64,000 nucleotides of DNA from Heterostelium album PN500 (Eukaryota; Evosea; Eumycetozoa; Acytosteliales; Acytosteliaceae), in the NCBI RefSeq assembly GCF_000004825.1, contig NW_008805076.1:124001-188000 (forward strand). The letters run 5' to 3'. How positions within the stretch are numbered: the first letter of the stretch is position 1; each line of letters starts with the position of its first letter. The notes under the pieces were generated by a model, which was not told the origin of the DNA, did not search any database, and was given only the letters and a program-made list of their open reading frames with translations. The translations under genes and the position numbers were made by a program. Of the stretch, positions 35,767-48,017 are shown piece by piece.

Positions 35767-36592
35767 ATGTCAAATTTTGTAAGAATAATGATTACTATAT
35801 TGATCATTCATTTTTAAATATAAATATAATATTAGTTTGATTAATAAGATCTAATTACTAATATAAAAACACTATCGATAAAATTATATATAGTTATATA
35901 GTGTTAAATACTTTTTTATCTTGGATAACAAGGGTAATAGAATTATAGCAAAGTATTATAGTAATGATTTCGAAAATGTAAACAAACAGAAAGCTTTTGA
36001 GAAACGTATATTTGAAAAGACTGCCAAAGTAAATGGTAATGATCAATCACACTTTACGAATAGATAGAAATGAATGATAATGATAATGTGTATTCTTTTA
36101 TTGACAGATCAATTATTACTACTATTATCATCATTATCATAATAATATTATAGGCGAAATTGCAATGTTGGACAACTATATCATTATATACAAGGCATAC
36201 TCGAATGTCATCATTTACGTCGTTGGAGACAGAGATCAAAATGAATTGGCACTACTCCATGTTATAAATAGTTTTACTGAAACTTTACATTCTTTGTCAG
36301 AGTATGTATTGTTATTATTGTTATTATTATTATTATAGTTATTATTATGAATGAATACTAATCAATTTCAAAAAGGAATGGTATAAATAAAAAGACGATT
36401 TTAGATAATATAAACTTGACACTGTTGACATTGGATGAGATTATCGATGAAGGTATCGTTTTGGAGAGCGATCCCACCGTTATTGCAGATCGTGTTGGTA
36501 TTAGGGTCGAAGGTGAACAGGATGATCTTGACCAATCGATTTCACAAGTTATTACATCTGCCAATAATTTCTTGAAATATTTAAATAAATAA
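35767..36592 (+). CDS. copZ: Coatomer subunit zeta
   Basis: Four exons (35767-35778, 35894-36035, 36154-36301, 36376-36592) close in phase to 172 aa. Exon 1 holds only MSNF. The protein has the clathrin-adaptor small-chain fold signature of COPI zeta: SVKYFFILDNKGNRIIAKYY, QKAFEKRIFEKT and LTLDEIIDEGIVLESDP. The ESDP motif and LDEIIDEG pattern separate it from AP sigma chains. It should act in the COPI coat for Golgi-to-ER vesicle transport. Length is normal (about 175-180 in other species). The exon 2 donor is taken at 36036 because the earlier GT at 36029 breaks the frame. Confidence 0.94.
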
Positions 36593-37194
36593 ATAAAACA
36601 AACAAACAAACAAATAATAGAATTAAATTATAAACATAACTATCGATACTAGGTCTTCATATCTCTCTAAATGTTGTTGTAATCACAACAAAGTTATTCC
36701 TGGGAATTGATCAAACAAATCAGATCAAACAACAACATTCTACAAGATCGATCAACCTAACCATCTAAACAACCAAAACAATCAAAGTCTTAATCATCAT
36801 CATCATCATACCATATTTTACTGATTTTGAATTGTAATGATCAGTCACAGTACTGTTTAAGATTGGATTGTTGTCAAAATCATTGCCTGTCAAAAAATAA
36901 AAAAAAATAATCAAAACAAAATTTAATCACAATTGTGTGTGTGTGGTTTGGTTTAGGTATGCATGTTCATAATAAAATAAATAAAAATAATTAAAATATT
37001 GTGGTGGGAAGCAAAAAAAAAAAAACAAACAACTTCATTATTAATTTTTTATATTAAAAACACTTTATAGTTTTGTCATAAAATTTATAAATAGAAAACA
37101 AATAATTTATTAAAAAATAATAACTTTGTATAATATCTAAACAACAAAACAAAAATAATCAAATAAATTTATATACTTTAAATAATATTAAAAT
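36593..37194. other. Intergenic region
   Basis: 602 bp. A less AT-rich stretch at 36650-36800 has no frame. Long A runs (37010-37030) and ATTTATAA-type sequence precede the CBS gene. No feature recognised. Confidence 0.5.
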
Positions 37195-38519
37195 ATGCCA
37201 ATCGAAAGAATATTTGCATCACAAAAAGTAGATTCACTACATGGAACAAAGAATAAAATAGTTCAAGTAGATTCCAATGCTATTCCAGCACAAGCATTTA
37301 ATGTAAATAATAATAATAGATTTTACAAAAACAAAACAAAAAACAGTAATTGATTTTAACAATTGTAAATCTGTTTATATTTTATTTTAGGTTCTAATTG
37401 ATAATAGGATTCAATCGGTACCAGTATATGATTTGGTTGCAAATAAATATAGTGGATTTCTAGATATCCGTGATTTGGTTTCATTTACAGTGTTTATCAA
37501 TGATAACAATGTTCAGGCACAGACTCTATTGGATATTGTAAACTTTGGTGTGAAAATGTTTAAACATCCTACTGATGTATCTATAACATGTATGTTATGT
37601 TTTATTATCATTATAGTTATTATTACAATTTGTTTGTTTGTTTGAAATTAACTTTATATTTTCTAATAATTATTATTTTAGATTTATCAAGAAGAAATCC
37701 TTTCAATTCTGTTACTTTAGGATCACCTTTATTAAAGGTAGTGGAGATACTCTCGAAAGGTACACATAGAGTTCCAATAGTCGATGAGAATAACAAGTTG
37801 GTGGATATCATCTCACAGTCATCGATAATCAGTTTCATAGAGAAGAATATTGGTGTTGATATTTTACCATCTCTAGATAAAAAGGTAAGTTTTGTTTAAC
37901 ATTTCAATTGAGTCATGATGTTTTAACAAACAAACAAACAAACAAACTAATTAAATGTTATTTTATTGTTGTAAAGATTTCAGAGTTGAAAGATTTAGGT
38001 GTATCACCTGTTACATCGGTAACGACAAATGTAAAGGCAATCGATGTATTTAGATTGATGGATACACATCAGAGAAGTGGCGTTGCAATCGTCGATGAGA
38101 ATAACAAGCTGGTTGGAACCATTAGTAGCGAGGATCTAAAACTGTTCATTAACAATCCATCGACCGATGTACTCCAACTGACAATCATGAAGTTCCTAAG
38201 TTGTATTAGACAACTTAATAATTCAGAAGTAAGTGTAGTCTTATATGAAAGTATTAATAATAATATTAAACATTAAGCTAACTATCGTTTTATTAAAATA
38301 ACAAAACACAATCAAAACAAAACAAAACAAAACAAAACAAATATATAGAAACCATTGGTATATTGTACATTGGATAATACATTTAGAGAGTTAATCGCAA
38401 AGATGGTTGCATCTCGAATTCATAGAGTATTCATTGTGCAACAGGACATGACACTCGTCAAGGTTATCAGTATTACAGATATTCTTAGATTTATTTTAAA
38501 GAAAGAAAACACCGTGTAA
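37195..38519 (+). CDS. Four-CBS-domain protein (AMPK gamma/SNF4-like)
   Basis: Five exons (37195-37302, 37391-37589, 37682-37884, 37977-38228, 38349-38519) close in phase to 310 aa, close to the length of AMPK gamma subunits. Two Bateman modules, each of two CBS motifs, are visible. CBS1 has IQSVPVYDLVANKYSGFLDI, CBS2 GTHRVPIVDENNKLVDIIS, CBS3 RSGVAIVDENNKLVGTISS and CBS4 RIHRVFIVQQDMTLVKVIS. Such modules bind adenine nucleotides. It lacks any catalytic domain, so an energy-sensing regulatory subunit is likely. It could be the gamma subunit of a SNF1/AMPK complex or a free-standing CBS protein; the sequence does not decide. It converges with TRAPPC6, 280 bp away. Confidence 0.85.
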
Positions 38520-38799
38520 ACAAGCAACAACAAGCAAGTGAAGAATAATAATAATAATAATAATAATGATGATGATGTAATTACATTAAGATCTAGATAG
38601 AGAGAAAACAAGTTAAAAATAAATGAATAACAAACAAAACAAAACAAACAAACATGATATATCTATAACAAATATATATATATTTTTAATTTTTTATCAA
38701 GTTATTAATTACATATATTTAATTTCTTTATGATTTGTTATGGTTATTGATATCATTTTGTTATCACTCTTTCTTGCTTTGCTTTGTTTTGTTATATGT

Positions 38800-39845
38800 T
38801 TATGTTTCAAGTTTGATTGTAAATACAACTGAATGTATTTGTTGAATTTCAAATGTGATCGTTGATTTATATCCAAAGTTTGCCATGGCACCTTTGATTA
38901 AACCGATTGCAAAGTACACATAATCAGAACAGTCTTTGGTTGTTGAGTTGGGATCGAAAGAAAGATGAAGTAACCATTGAAACCTTTGATCTGTTAATAC
39001 AAATACACCCTACGTATATAGATAGATAAATAGCAAATAAACAATTGTTTGTTAATCGAATTGTAAACATTCATTCATTTGATGTAATTCATTTATCATA
39101 CCTTATGATTGGTTCTTAAACTATCTATTGATTTCTTAAATATAGCAATCCAAAATACTTTACAAATAAACTTTACAACATCTAATACCTCTGATAATAA
39201 TTGTTGTTCAATTGTTAATCTATATATATATATCGTATAAATAGTTAGATAAGTATTAGTTTGTGTTTTTGTTTAATAATAATAATAAATCAATTGAGCT
39301 ACATACTTTTCAACAAGTTTATGACCAACTTTATATCCTAGTTTCTCTAATTTCTTTGATATCTGAGTCTTGTCTCTCGATGACTTGACGATGTAGTCGA
39401 TCATTTCAATATACAGGAATTCAAAACAGCTTACACTGATCTCTTTTTGCGGTAGTGTTGGCGCGGCTGCGCTGTTGGCAGTGGCCAATGCCGACGATGC
39501 TGTAGAGAGTGACGATGCTGTTGTGTTGCTGGTCGGGTTGATAGCCGACGCCAAATTCGATGTCGATATCGCTTGATGATGATAGGTCGACGACATCGTA
39601 TTGGTCAGCGGCGAGTTCGCAGCGGACAACGATGTTGGCAGTGACTGACTGAACGATGCCAGTGGACTTATCGATGGATTGCCGACTGACGACGATATCT
39701 GTGATGCTGTAATCCCGGTGAAACTGGGTGTTGCCGATGTAGAAGTAACATTGATGCCTGGTGTTGACAATCCTACACTCGATGACACTGATAAAGGACT
39801 ATCATTTGATGGTGAATTATTATTATTATTATTGTTATTACTCAT
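38800..39845 (-). CDS. trappc6: TRAPP complex subunit 6 (Trs33-like)
   Basis: Three exons (39845-39307, 39219-39102, 39009-38800) close in phase to 288 aa. The C-terminal ~160 residues match the Bet3-like fold of TRAPPC6/Trs33: FEFLYIEMIDYIV, KLEKLGYKVGHKLVEKLT, VKFICKVFWIAIFKKSIDSL, RTNHKGVFVL and a final YFAIGLIKGAMANFGY. TRAPP is a tethering and Rab exchange complex at the Golgi. The first ~125 residues are Ser/Thr/Asn/Ala low complexity and are not part of the family domain. The start is set at 39845 (MSNNNN); no ATG lies upstream in frame. Confidence 0.93.
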
Positions 39846-40753
39846 TTTGATTGTAAATATCAATATCTAATAAAAATGATGATTGACAAAAAAAAAAAAT
39901 TTAAATCAATTCAGATTTTCATGAAAAACAATAAAAAATTAATGTTGCAAAAAATAATAAACTTATTATAGATTTATTTGAAAAAATTTACTTTCTATTG
40001 TTGAGTGTTGATGATACCATTTTGGTATCAGGTACTGTTACTCTAACGTGATATGTTAAAAATGTAAAGCCATACCTTCTTCCTTCATCCAAATTGAACG
40101 TAAATTCACTACTGCTATTGTCTTCCCCTTCAGCAAATACTTTTCCTGTTAGCGTTTTAACATATGACTAATATCGTCCGAATTAGATAGCAAATCATGC
40201 TCGACAACTTTGACACACGTGGATCGACAAGAGCTTTGGTTTAATAGGGTTATTAGAAAAACTTATATTATTCTTCATTTCAATGTCATTGGATAGACTC
40301 GGTACTAGAAAGAAAACTAAATTATTCATTAAAATTAAAAAAAAAAACCAAAATAGGTTAGTTTTTTAAAATATTTATAAATATAAGAATATATATAATT
40401 CTGTCTTACAAATATTTTAAATAAATCTATAATATATTTATCACTTTAATTTCATAATAATAGTATATATCTTTTGAGAATTTTAAGAATGAATTTAATA
40501 CTCTATAATTTATAAAACAATGAGAAAGAAAATTTTTGTTAAAACTTTACAAAATTTGACAAATTAATATTATATTAATTAAATACTTCTGTTAAATATC
40601 GTTCCTAAAGTGTGGGTAACATAACTCTAGAGCAAATAAACTATTTCATGAAAATAGTTCCAAAGAATATCCAAATTAAATATGTTTATAAATGTTAATT
40701 GAAAAATAGTTGTCAACAAAATAATTTTTTGTTTTATTTAAATTAATTTTTGT
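39846..40753. other. Intergenic region containing a gene remnant
   Basis: 908 bp upstream of TRAPPC6. It is A/T-rich except for about 40010-40300, listed separately as a remnant. Confidence 0.5.
40010..40300 (-). pseudogene. Frameshifted remnant of an unidentified protein gene
   Basis: This patch has coding-like composition on the minus strand. One frame reads CVKVVEHDLLSNSDDISHML up to a stop near 40165; a second frame continues LTGKVFAEGEDNSSSEFTFN, then YGFTFLTYHVRVTVPDTK and stops at about 40010. The two parts fit as one chain broken by a frameshift (or an unseen intron). No start or upstream exons found. I do not recognise the family. Confidence 0.4.
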
Positions 40754-42470
40754 TTAGATCTTTACTGGAGCTGGAATGGTGTAGTTGATCTTTAATTTCT
40801 CTAGTTTCGATTTCAAATTCTTTTGTTTGGTGGCAGTACGTGCTAAACGATTGGATTCAGTGTTGCTGTTGCTTGTTGTTGGTGTTTGTTGTGATTGTGT
40901 TGTAGTTGTTGTAGTTGTTGTTGTTGATTTAGATGATGATCTTAAAGTTGTGGCTGGTCTCTTGTTTGGTCTAAATGCTCGCTTTGGAACAGAGGTTGAA
41001 ACTTTACAAATCAATTTCTTCTTGAACATGATGTATCCATCCATTGATTCGGCGGCGATCTTTGCTACCTCCTTATCATCAAACTTTACAAATGCATAGT
41101 GCTTCGATTTTTTGGTCTTTGGATTTCTGGCGACCTTTACATTGGTTACATTTCCAAACTGTGAGAAGTACTTTGTCAACTCTTTCTCAAAGAAACCATG
41201 TGGTAAATGTCCAATATAAATGATTTTATCTGCTTCCTATAAATTATTTTAATAGTAGATAATATAATAAAAAGTTTGTTAGAATTTATCTTTTTGAAAA
41301 ATGATTTAATGAATTTGAATGGGAGTGAAATAATAATAAACTTACATGTGGTTCAGAAGTAATTTCAATTTCTTTCTTTGTTGACTTTACTTTTTCAACT
41401 TTCTTTGGTTTCTTCTCTGTTGTTGCTGATGTCTTGGAAGCGGCCAACTTGGCAGCAGCTGGAATTTGTTTGGTTGGTTGTTGTTTCTTTTCGATTGGTT
41501 TTGGTGTGGTAGTGGTGGTGGTAGTAGTTTCTTCTTTTTGTTTCTTTGGTGTTGGTTGTTTTGTATTTGGTTGTTGCTCAACAGTTGGTTCTGGAGCAGC
41601 CTTTCTCTTGTTCTTTCCACTGGAAAGTGGAATGATATCCTCGGATTTAGCGAATGCATCTGCTTTCTTTGGTGTGGTGGTGGTGGTAGTAGTTGCTTGT
41701 TTAACTGGTGTTGTGGCGGCAACTGTTTGTTTGACTGGTGTTGTTGTTGCTACTTGTTTAGTTGATTTAACTGGAGTTTGAGCTTTTGGTGGTGGAGTAA
41801 TTTCTTCTTCATCATCATCACTATCTTCATCACTGAAATCTTCATCACTGAAATCAGCAGAATCGAAATCTTCATCATCTTCGTCGTCGTTGTCACCACC
41901 GAATCCGTGGTCAGCTGGATTATATTCCTCGTCATCTTTATCTAAACCAAATTCCTTCTCTAAAGCAGCGATTTCATCGTCGTCCAACTCTTCCAATTCC
42001 TCATCGTCGAAATCCTCATCTTCCTCTTCCTCTTGAACAATCTTCTTTACTGGTTGTTTCTTCTTTGATGCTGGTTCCTGTACTGTTTTGCTATTGATGT
42101 TCTTCTTTGTTGTGGTTGTGGTTGTAGCTACCTTTTTAGTTGGTGTAGCTGCTTTAGTTGGAGCTGGTGCAGCTGCAACGACTGCGGTGGCAGTCTTCTT
42201 CTTCTCGACTGGAGTAGCAACTGGTTTGGCAGCGGCAACAGTCTTCTTTGCAGCTGGAACAGCTGGCGCAGTCTTAGTTGCAACTTTAGCAGCTACAACT
42301 GGTTTCTTTTCAGTTGGTGCTGCAGCAACAACAGCCTTTGGTTTGGCGGTAGTTGTAGTTGATTTCTTGACTGTTTCTAAAAATATAAAGTAGATTTAAG
42401 AGAGAGGTAACATTAATATCTTATTTACTGATTAATCTTCTCAATATAAAAACAACATACTTGTGGACAT
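40754..42470 (-). CDS. nifk: NIFK-like nucleolar RRM protein
   Basis: Three exons (42470-42461, 42376-41346, 41236-40754) close in phase to 507 aa. Exon 1 holds just MST plus one base. Residues ~1-340 are low complexity: Lys/Ala/Thr/Val-rich, with an acidic block (EEEEDEDFDDEELEELDDDE and similar) and Thr runs, as in nucleolin-type proteins. The RRM starts near residue 351. It has IIYIGHLPHGFFEKELTKYF (RNP2 region) and KSKHYAFVKF (RNP1). GHLPHGF and SKHYAF are hallmarks of NIFK/Nop15, which act in pre-rRNA processing for the large ribosomal subunit. The tail is basic. Human NIFK is about 290 aa, so the acidic N-terminal extension is unusual. Confidence 0.88.
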
Positions 42471-43062
42471 TTTAAATATTATTTATATTATATCGAAATC
42501 AAATAATTGATATCACAGTCAAAAAATATTAGTAAAAAAAGACGAAAAAAAATCACATTTCTCTCGTCAACCGAAAGAATAAATTGAATTTTTATTTTTT
42601 TATTTTTTTGAATTTTTTATTTTCGCTGCACTTTGGTCGATAACGTTATAATAATACTGAAACAAAGTAAAGTACCACAAACATCAACCATATGACTTTT
42701 ATTTTAAAATAAAACACTCTTAAAAAATATAATAGATTTGAAATTGTTCACATAATTAATATTATAGCAATGAAGATTGATTGATTTGACCACCACAAAG
42801 CTGTGTTGTTTCTTTGATTGACAAAAGTCAATATTAAAATTTTTTTTATAAACATTAAATTTATTTGTTTATTTTTTTTTTAATTAAAAATTATCGTGTG
42901 TGAAGTTGATTGCTTGATCAAAAAAAAAAAATATCCTTTTTTTTATTTTATTTTTTTCTTTGTATTAATAATTGTTTTCCACATTGTTTCATATTATTTA
43001 TCATTTTTATATTATTATTTTAAATTATTATCATTTTATATATTACCAATTAATTGATTGAA
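42471..43062. promoter_or_regulatory. Divergent intergenic region
   Basis: 592 bp between divergent genes. Long T/A runs, plus a less AT-rich patch at 42780-42835 (gaccaccacaaagctgtg). It should contain both promoters; no specific element identified. Confidence 0.5.
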
Positions 43063-45042
43063 ATGATTAAAAATATAGTTAGAGGATATCAAATCAAAAT
43101 CAACAACAATCATGTATATAAATCAACAACAATAACAACAACCTTCTCTTCATTAAAAACATCTGTATTATCATCAACATCATTATTTAATCAACAACAA
43201 CAACAACAATCGAATATTATAAAACTACAGAGATATCAATCGACATCATCATCTTCTTCTGGATCATCGTCGTCATCATCATCATCCTCTAAAAAAGGAA
43301 ATAATAGCAATGAACATGAACATTTAGATTCTTTAGAAGATTCATTGGTGAATCATAATCAAGAAGGTAAAAATAGAATAAAACCACATGCATATTTATT
43401 TAATCAATAATATTATTGTTGTTGTTCTTATTAATAATAATAATATTTTTAAGAATTCCAAAGAGCACCTAGATTCTTTTGGATTGGTGTCGGTGCATTG
43501 ATTTCAGCGGTTGCCCTTGACATGTATCAGGACTATCTGGCTTTCGACGAGAAGATCATGCTTTCCGACATCGAAAAAATACTCAATAATGATAATCCAT
43601 TGGAACGCACTGAAGCTCTCTTAAACATTGTAGTAAGAGCTCCAATCTGTAAGTATAATCAAAATAATAACACATTAATTATTGGTATTAACATCAACAT
43701 CATTATCTTTGTCATTAAATAATAATAGATCATACTATTGAAAAGTTATTCAAAAATGGAATTGTAGATGTTTTGGTAAAATCATTGGATGATAATGATC
43801 CAACTGTACAGGCAACTGCTATACGTGCACTTCAAGAATTTATATCAAGAGGTTATGGTATGTAGTAGTAGATGTATTGGTTCAACCCTTTTTGTAAACT
43901 ACAATTTGTGAATAATTCATTAATTGTTAATGTTATTTCTATAGAGGTATTTGGAGAACAAGCAGTTCAGAAAGGAGCATCTACAATCGTTGCGAAAACA
44001 ATGTTGCTAAGAGGAATGAATTGTGAAGCTGCAACCAATCTTTGGTTTTCTTTAATGTACATAAGTAAGTAAACAAGTCAATAAATAATACATCCCATAG
44101 ACATAAAACTAAAAAACAAACTATTTAAATTAGAGAGAAATCAACAACAATTATTAGGCTCAAATGAATTCATATCGAATTTGAATCAATTAGCTCACTC
44201 TGATTCATTGTATCTCCAAGAAGTAGCTGTTGAAACATTTAAAATATTGTTTGCAAATCGTATGTAATTAAAAAAAAAAAAAATACAAAACTGGTTTGAC
44301 ATATTAATATTTTATTATATTAATGAATATTCATTTGATAATAATAATAATAATAATAACAGGTGATAACTACACATTGTTACCAAAGATAAGAGGTGTC
44401 ATAGCACATCTTCGTAAATCAAAGAATGTTCTGATTTCGAATTACTGTGAGCAGTTTCTCGGTGTGTTGAATGGTTCGTTCATTCCACCAATTGGCACAC
44501 CGGTTTCAAAGCACAAGGAGATGACTGACCACGGTCTGTACAGGCTGCATCTCTCGTACAATGCAATGATGGCACCACTTGCCTATCTCTATTGTTCTTA
44601 TAGGTGGTCGCGTTACACCAACGACACCATCTACACCAATGCCAAAGGTGTCACCGGTGCCATTGCCCTACTGATTGCAGGCTCGTTGGCATCGATCAGT
44701 CTCTATCCACAATATCATACAAAGATGATCGATAATCGTATGCGTGATGAATTAAAGAGATTGGAATCAACTGATCAACAACTACAACAACAACAACAAA
44801 CAGATATAAATACAGCGACAACAACAACAACAGCAGCGACAACAAAAGCAACAGAAGATTTAACAATGTTTACAAAATTAAAGAGTGCTGCATTTGCACC
44901 GGCTTCACTCTTTGTTATCAATCAATTGTTCCCAGTAGTAGGTAATATCGTTCTCATTAAAGGATGGAGAAATTCAAGATTCATATTCCTGCCTGCTGTT
45001 GCCCTTTTACTTCCTTATTGTTTGGAGATGAAAGGTCAATAA
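43063..45042 (+). CDS. ARM-like multi-pass membrane protein, probably mitochondrial
   Basis: Six exons (43063-43366, 43454-43648, 43729-43857, 43945-44064, 44134-44259, 44363-45042) close in phase to 517 aa. The N-terminus is basic and Ser/Thr-rich without acidic residues (MIKNIVRGYQIKI, then LQRYQSTSSS), typical of a mitochondrial presequence. One hydrophobic helix follows (FFWIGVGALISAVAL). The middle has two or more ARM/HEAT-like helical pairs (LVKSLDDNDPTVQATAIRAL). The C-terminal third has about four more hydrophobic segments (APLAYLYCSY, AIALLIAGSLASIS, SLFVINQLFPVVGNIVL, FIFLPAVALLLPY) split by a Gln/Thr-rich insert. No catalytic motif. I do not recognise the family. Confidence 0.82.
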
Positions 45043-45461
45043 TAACAACAATAATAATAATAACAATATAATAATAGTAATAAATTGAAAATATAAATAA
45101 TAATAAATTATACTCCAATAAAATGAATGATTTTATATTTTATTTAAACAGAATATGCATATATACACACAAGACAACTTAAGTTTGTTAGTTACTAATC
45201 CATTTTCATAAAGACTTAAATGATTCTTGTTTAATTGAAAAAAAAAACAAAAAAAAAAAGTTTCCTGAAAACATAGATTTATATTTAGATATTATTTCCA
45301 AAAAATCATTTGGTATATATTTAGTTTATTTGTTGTTCTCTTCTCTTTCTTATAATTGAAAAAATTTGAATGAATATAACTTGCACTTGCAAGTTAAATA
45401 TGATTGTTGTTAAAAAAAAAAAGGTTGCCTTTTTGGGTTTCTCGAATAGTTTGATTAACTA
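45043..45461. other. Convergent intergenic region
   Basis: 419 bp between two gene 3' ends. It carries a perfect inverted repeat at 45378-45395 (AACTTGCA-CT-TGCAAGTT) and A runs. Likely 3' UTR and polyadenylation sequence for both genes. Confidence 0.5.
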
Positions 45462-46914
45462 TTAGTTGATTATACATTTTCCACCTCTATCGAAATCCTC
45501 TGAATATAGCTCATTGTCCTCTAAAGAATCTATTGAATCTTCATCGTCACTTATAACCAATAGATTTTCTATATCCTCTGAATCTTCATCATCATTATTA
45601 TTATTATCATGTTGTTGTCGTTGTTGTCGTTGTTGTTGTTTTAAATATTGTTGCTGTTGTTGTTTAATACCATTACTAATATTATTATTTTTAGCTGCGG
45701 CGGTATCAGGTGAAATTGTATTGAGAACTAATCCGTCTTCCTGTACAGAGAGAGCAGTGACTTTGTCACGTAGAAACTTTGTGGTTTCGTCGGTGAGTAC
45801 AACGTCCTTTGCTTGATAGACCAACTCCAATGGATCGATAGTCGGTGTCTTATTCCTAATGGTATCAAAGAATTGCGACAGTCCATCACACAGCAAATAT
45901 TGTTCCAAAAGTTTCAACAGTGCAATAGATAATCTAAATAAAACTTCAATAGCCATACCATTTGAATTCGATCCCCAAAAGAAATAATCCTAAACAATTA
46001 AGAATTACCAATTAGTTGAAAATTATTATAATAATATTTATAATTATTATTTTGATTGTTATTGTTATTTACCCAAACAATTGATATAGATTCAACTGGT
46101 AATATATATACAAAGATGGTACTCCACCAAGACTGAATGAACATATACACAGAAACACCGGATGAATGCAGGTGTTTCGATAGAGCAGGAAGGTGTGCTC
46201 CCAATTCATTTTCAAAGATCTTCAAGTACGACGGCAGCAGTGTGTTGTTTTTCCTAAAGAAATGTCTCATCTAAAAAATGTCGAAAAAAGTAAAAGCTTA
46301 GTTTGTTGTGTTATTATAATGTTTCTAAACTACAATAACTAACCCCATGTTTTTTAATTAATAAATCCATCAACCAAAATGACTGTTCCTCTGTGAAATA
46401 ACATAGTAATACCAATGCCAGATAATTCATTCCTTGTGTATATCTAACTTCATTATTATAATTTGCATATGCTTTTAAAACGTTATATAAAGATTGTTTA
46501 CAGCTATGTTTGTTTGATCGATTAAGAATTAGATTAGTATTATTTGAATTGAATTAGATTAGATTGGATCAGTTAGTTTAGTTACTTTTTAAGTTGTTTT
46601 GATTTCAATTTCTTTTTGTAGTCTGATGAGGGATAGGTTCTTGCTACGTCGGTTGCAACGTCTGACTCTATTTCCTCGTCGGAGATCTGTAGTTGATTCT
46701 GAAAGATGTCTTTATGCTCGGGATTACCCATGAGTTTATCGAGCTCTTGCATCGTTTGCCATACCGACGATCTATATTGATCGGGCAGTGGTAGCTTCTT
46801 TGTGAAGTGCTCCTCTATCTTGTTTCTGATCAACATGATCCTTGTCGTAGGTTTCTCTCCATGTGGCCATCTCTCCAGATAGTAATCCCAAGATTGATCA
46901 TCATCTTTTATCAT
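45462..46914 (-). CDS. TBC-domain Rab GTPase-activating protein
   Basis: Four exons (46914-46586, 46503-46344, 46270-46073, 45989-45462) close in phase to 404 aa. TBC signatures appear in order: YRSSVWQTMQ, then IESDVATDVARTYP (the IxxDxxRT motif with the catalytic Arg), YTQGMNYLALVLL (YxQGMN with the catalytic Gln), HLHSSGVSVYMFIQSWWSTI and SIVWDYFFWGSN. Both catalytic fingers (Arg and Gln) are kept, so GAP activity on a Rab is expected. The tail is Gln/Asn-rich then acidic, ending GGKCIIN. It has no extra domain such as PH or SH3. Rab target unknown. Confidence 0.9.
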
Positions 46915-48017
46915 TTATTATCACACAATTATTACTGTTTATTTTTGAAAAAACTTTAATACTAAATTATATATAAATAGAACACACAATATAAATATAT
47001 ATTACTATTTCTGATAACAAACAAATAAAATAAAATAAAGAATATTGAATATTTCTTAAGTATTATTAATAGAATATATAAATAACTTATAAATAAATAA
47101 TTAAAAATGAGAATGAATTATATTAGAAAGTTTGCTAAATTAATAAATGATTGGGTAATCACTCTTGCAAACATCAAGTAAAAACAACATGTTGTTACAT
47201 CATTTTTAACGATCATGTTTTTTTTTTTACTTTTTTTTTTTTTTTTTTTTGTTTATTACTCAAAAATTTAATACTGCGAATTTTCATTCATTACATTGAA
47301 ATTTAGTATTGATTTGATTTATTTGTTCAACCAAATCACACCACAAACCATCATTCAAATTTTTGATTATCACCATTATCATCACAGAAACGATTATATA
47401 GTACTAATCATGTTCATCTAATTAGTGGTATCATCATCATAAATAAATAATAATAGTAAAAGTATCTATTTTTAGTCGTGTTGTTTTATGTTATGTTGTA
47501 ACTAATTAGATCATTTATATACTACTATAAAATTGGTTTGTTTGTTTGTTTGTTTGTTTGTTTGTTTGTTTGTTTGTTTGTTTGTTTGTTTGTTTGTTGA
47601 TGTATATAAATAGAATCATTGAATCACTCAATTATTATTTGTTAAAGAATAAAAATCAAAGTAAATTTCAAAAAATTAATATTTTAAAGTTTTAAATCTT
47701 TTAATTAATTAAAAGATATACTCTGCTTTTCATTGATCATTGATCACATTCAAAATCGTTATAGTGATGACTAGCTCCAACAATCCTAAATTGGCATAGG
47801 ATGTCGTTTTTTTTTTCAATCCGATATTCACCAAAATTAATATCTTCCATTCCATTTTTAAAATTTTAAAAAAAAATTAAAAATTTCCTTGCAATTTATG
47901 CTAATGATTAATATGATTTGTGTCTGTTTGCTCTTCAATCAATCTATCTATCTATCTATTTATATAATTATAATTAATTTGTAAATAATAACAATAACAA
48001 TATTAACACAATAATAA
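46915..48017. promoter_or_regulatory. Divergent intergenic region
   Basis: 1.1 kb between the TBC gene and the Mpo1-like gene. Very A/T-rich with a 20-plus T run (47220-47250) and a long GTTT microsatellite (47536-47598). No gene seen; holds both promoters. Confidence 0.5.
47536..47598 (+). repeat. GTTT microsatellite, about 16 units
   Basis: Uninterrupted GTTT tetranucleotide repeat of roughly 63 bp in the divergent promoter region. Likely length-variable between strains. Confidence 0.9.

Noticed and set aside
41434-41781. Overlapping long plus-strand frames antisense to the NIFK-like gene
   Set aside because: They arise from Lys/Thr/Pro-rich repeats on the coding strand and have no independent support.
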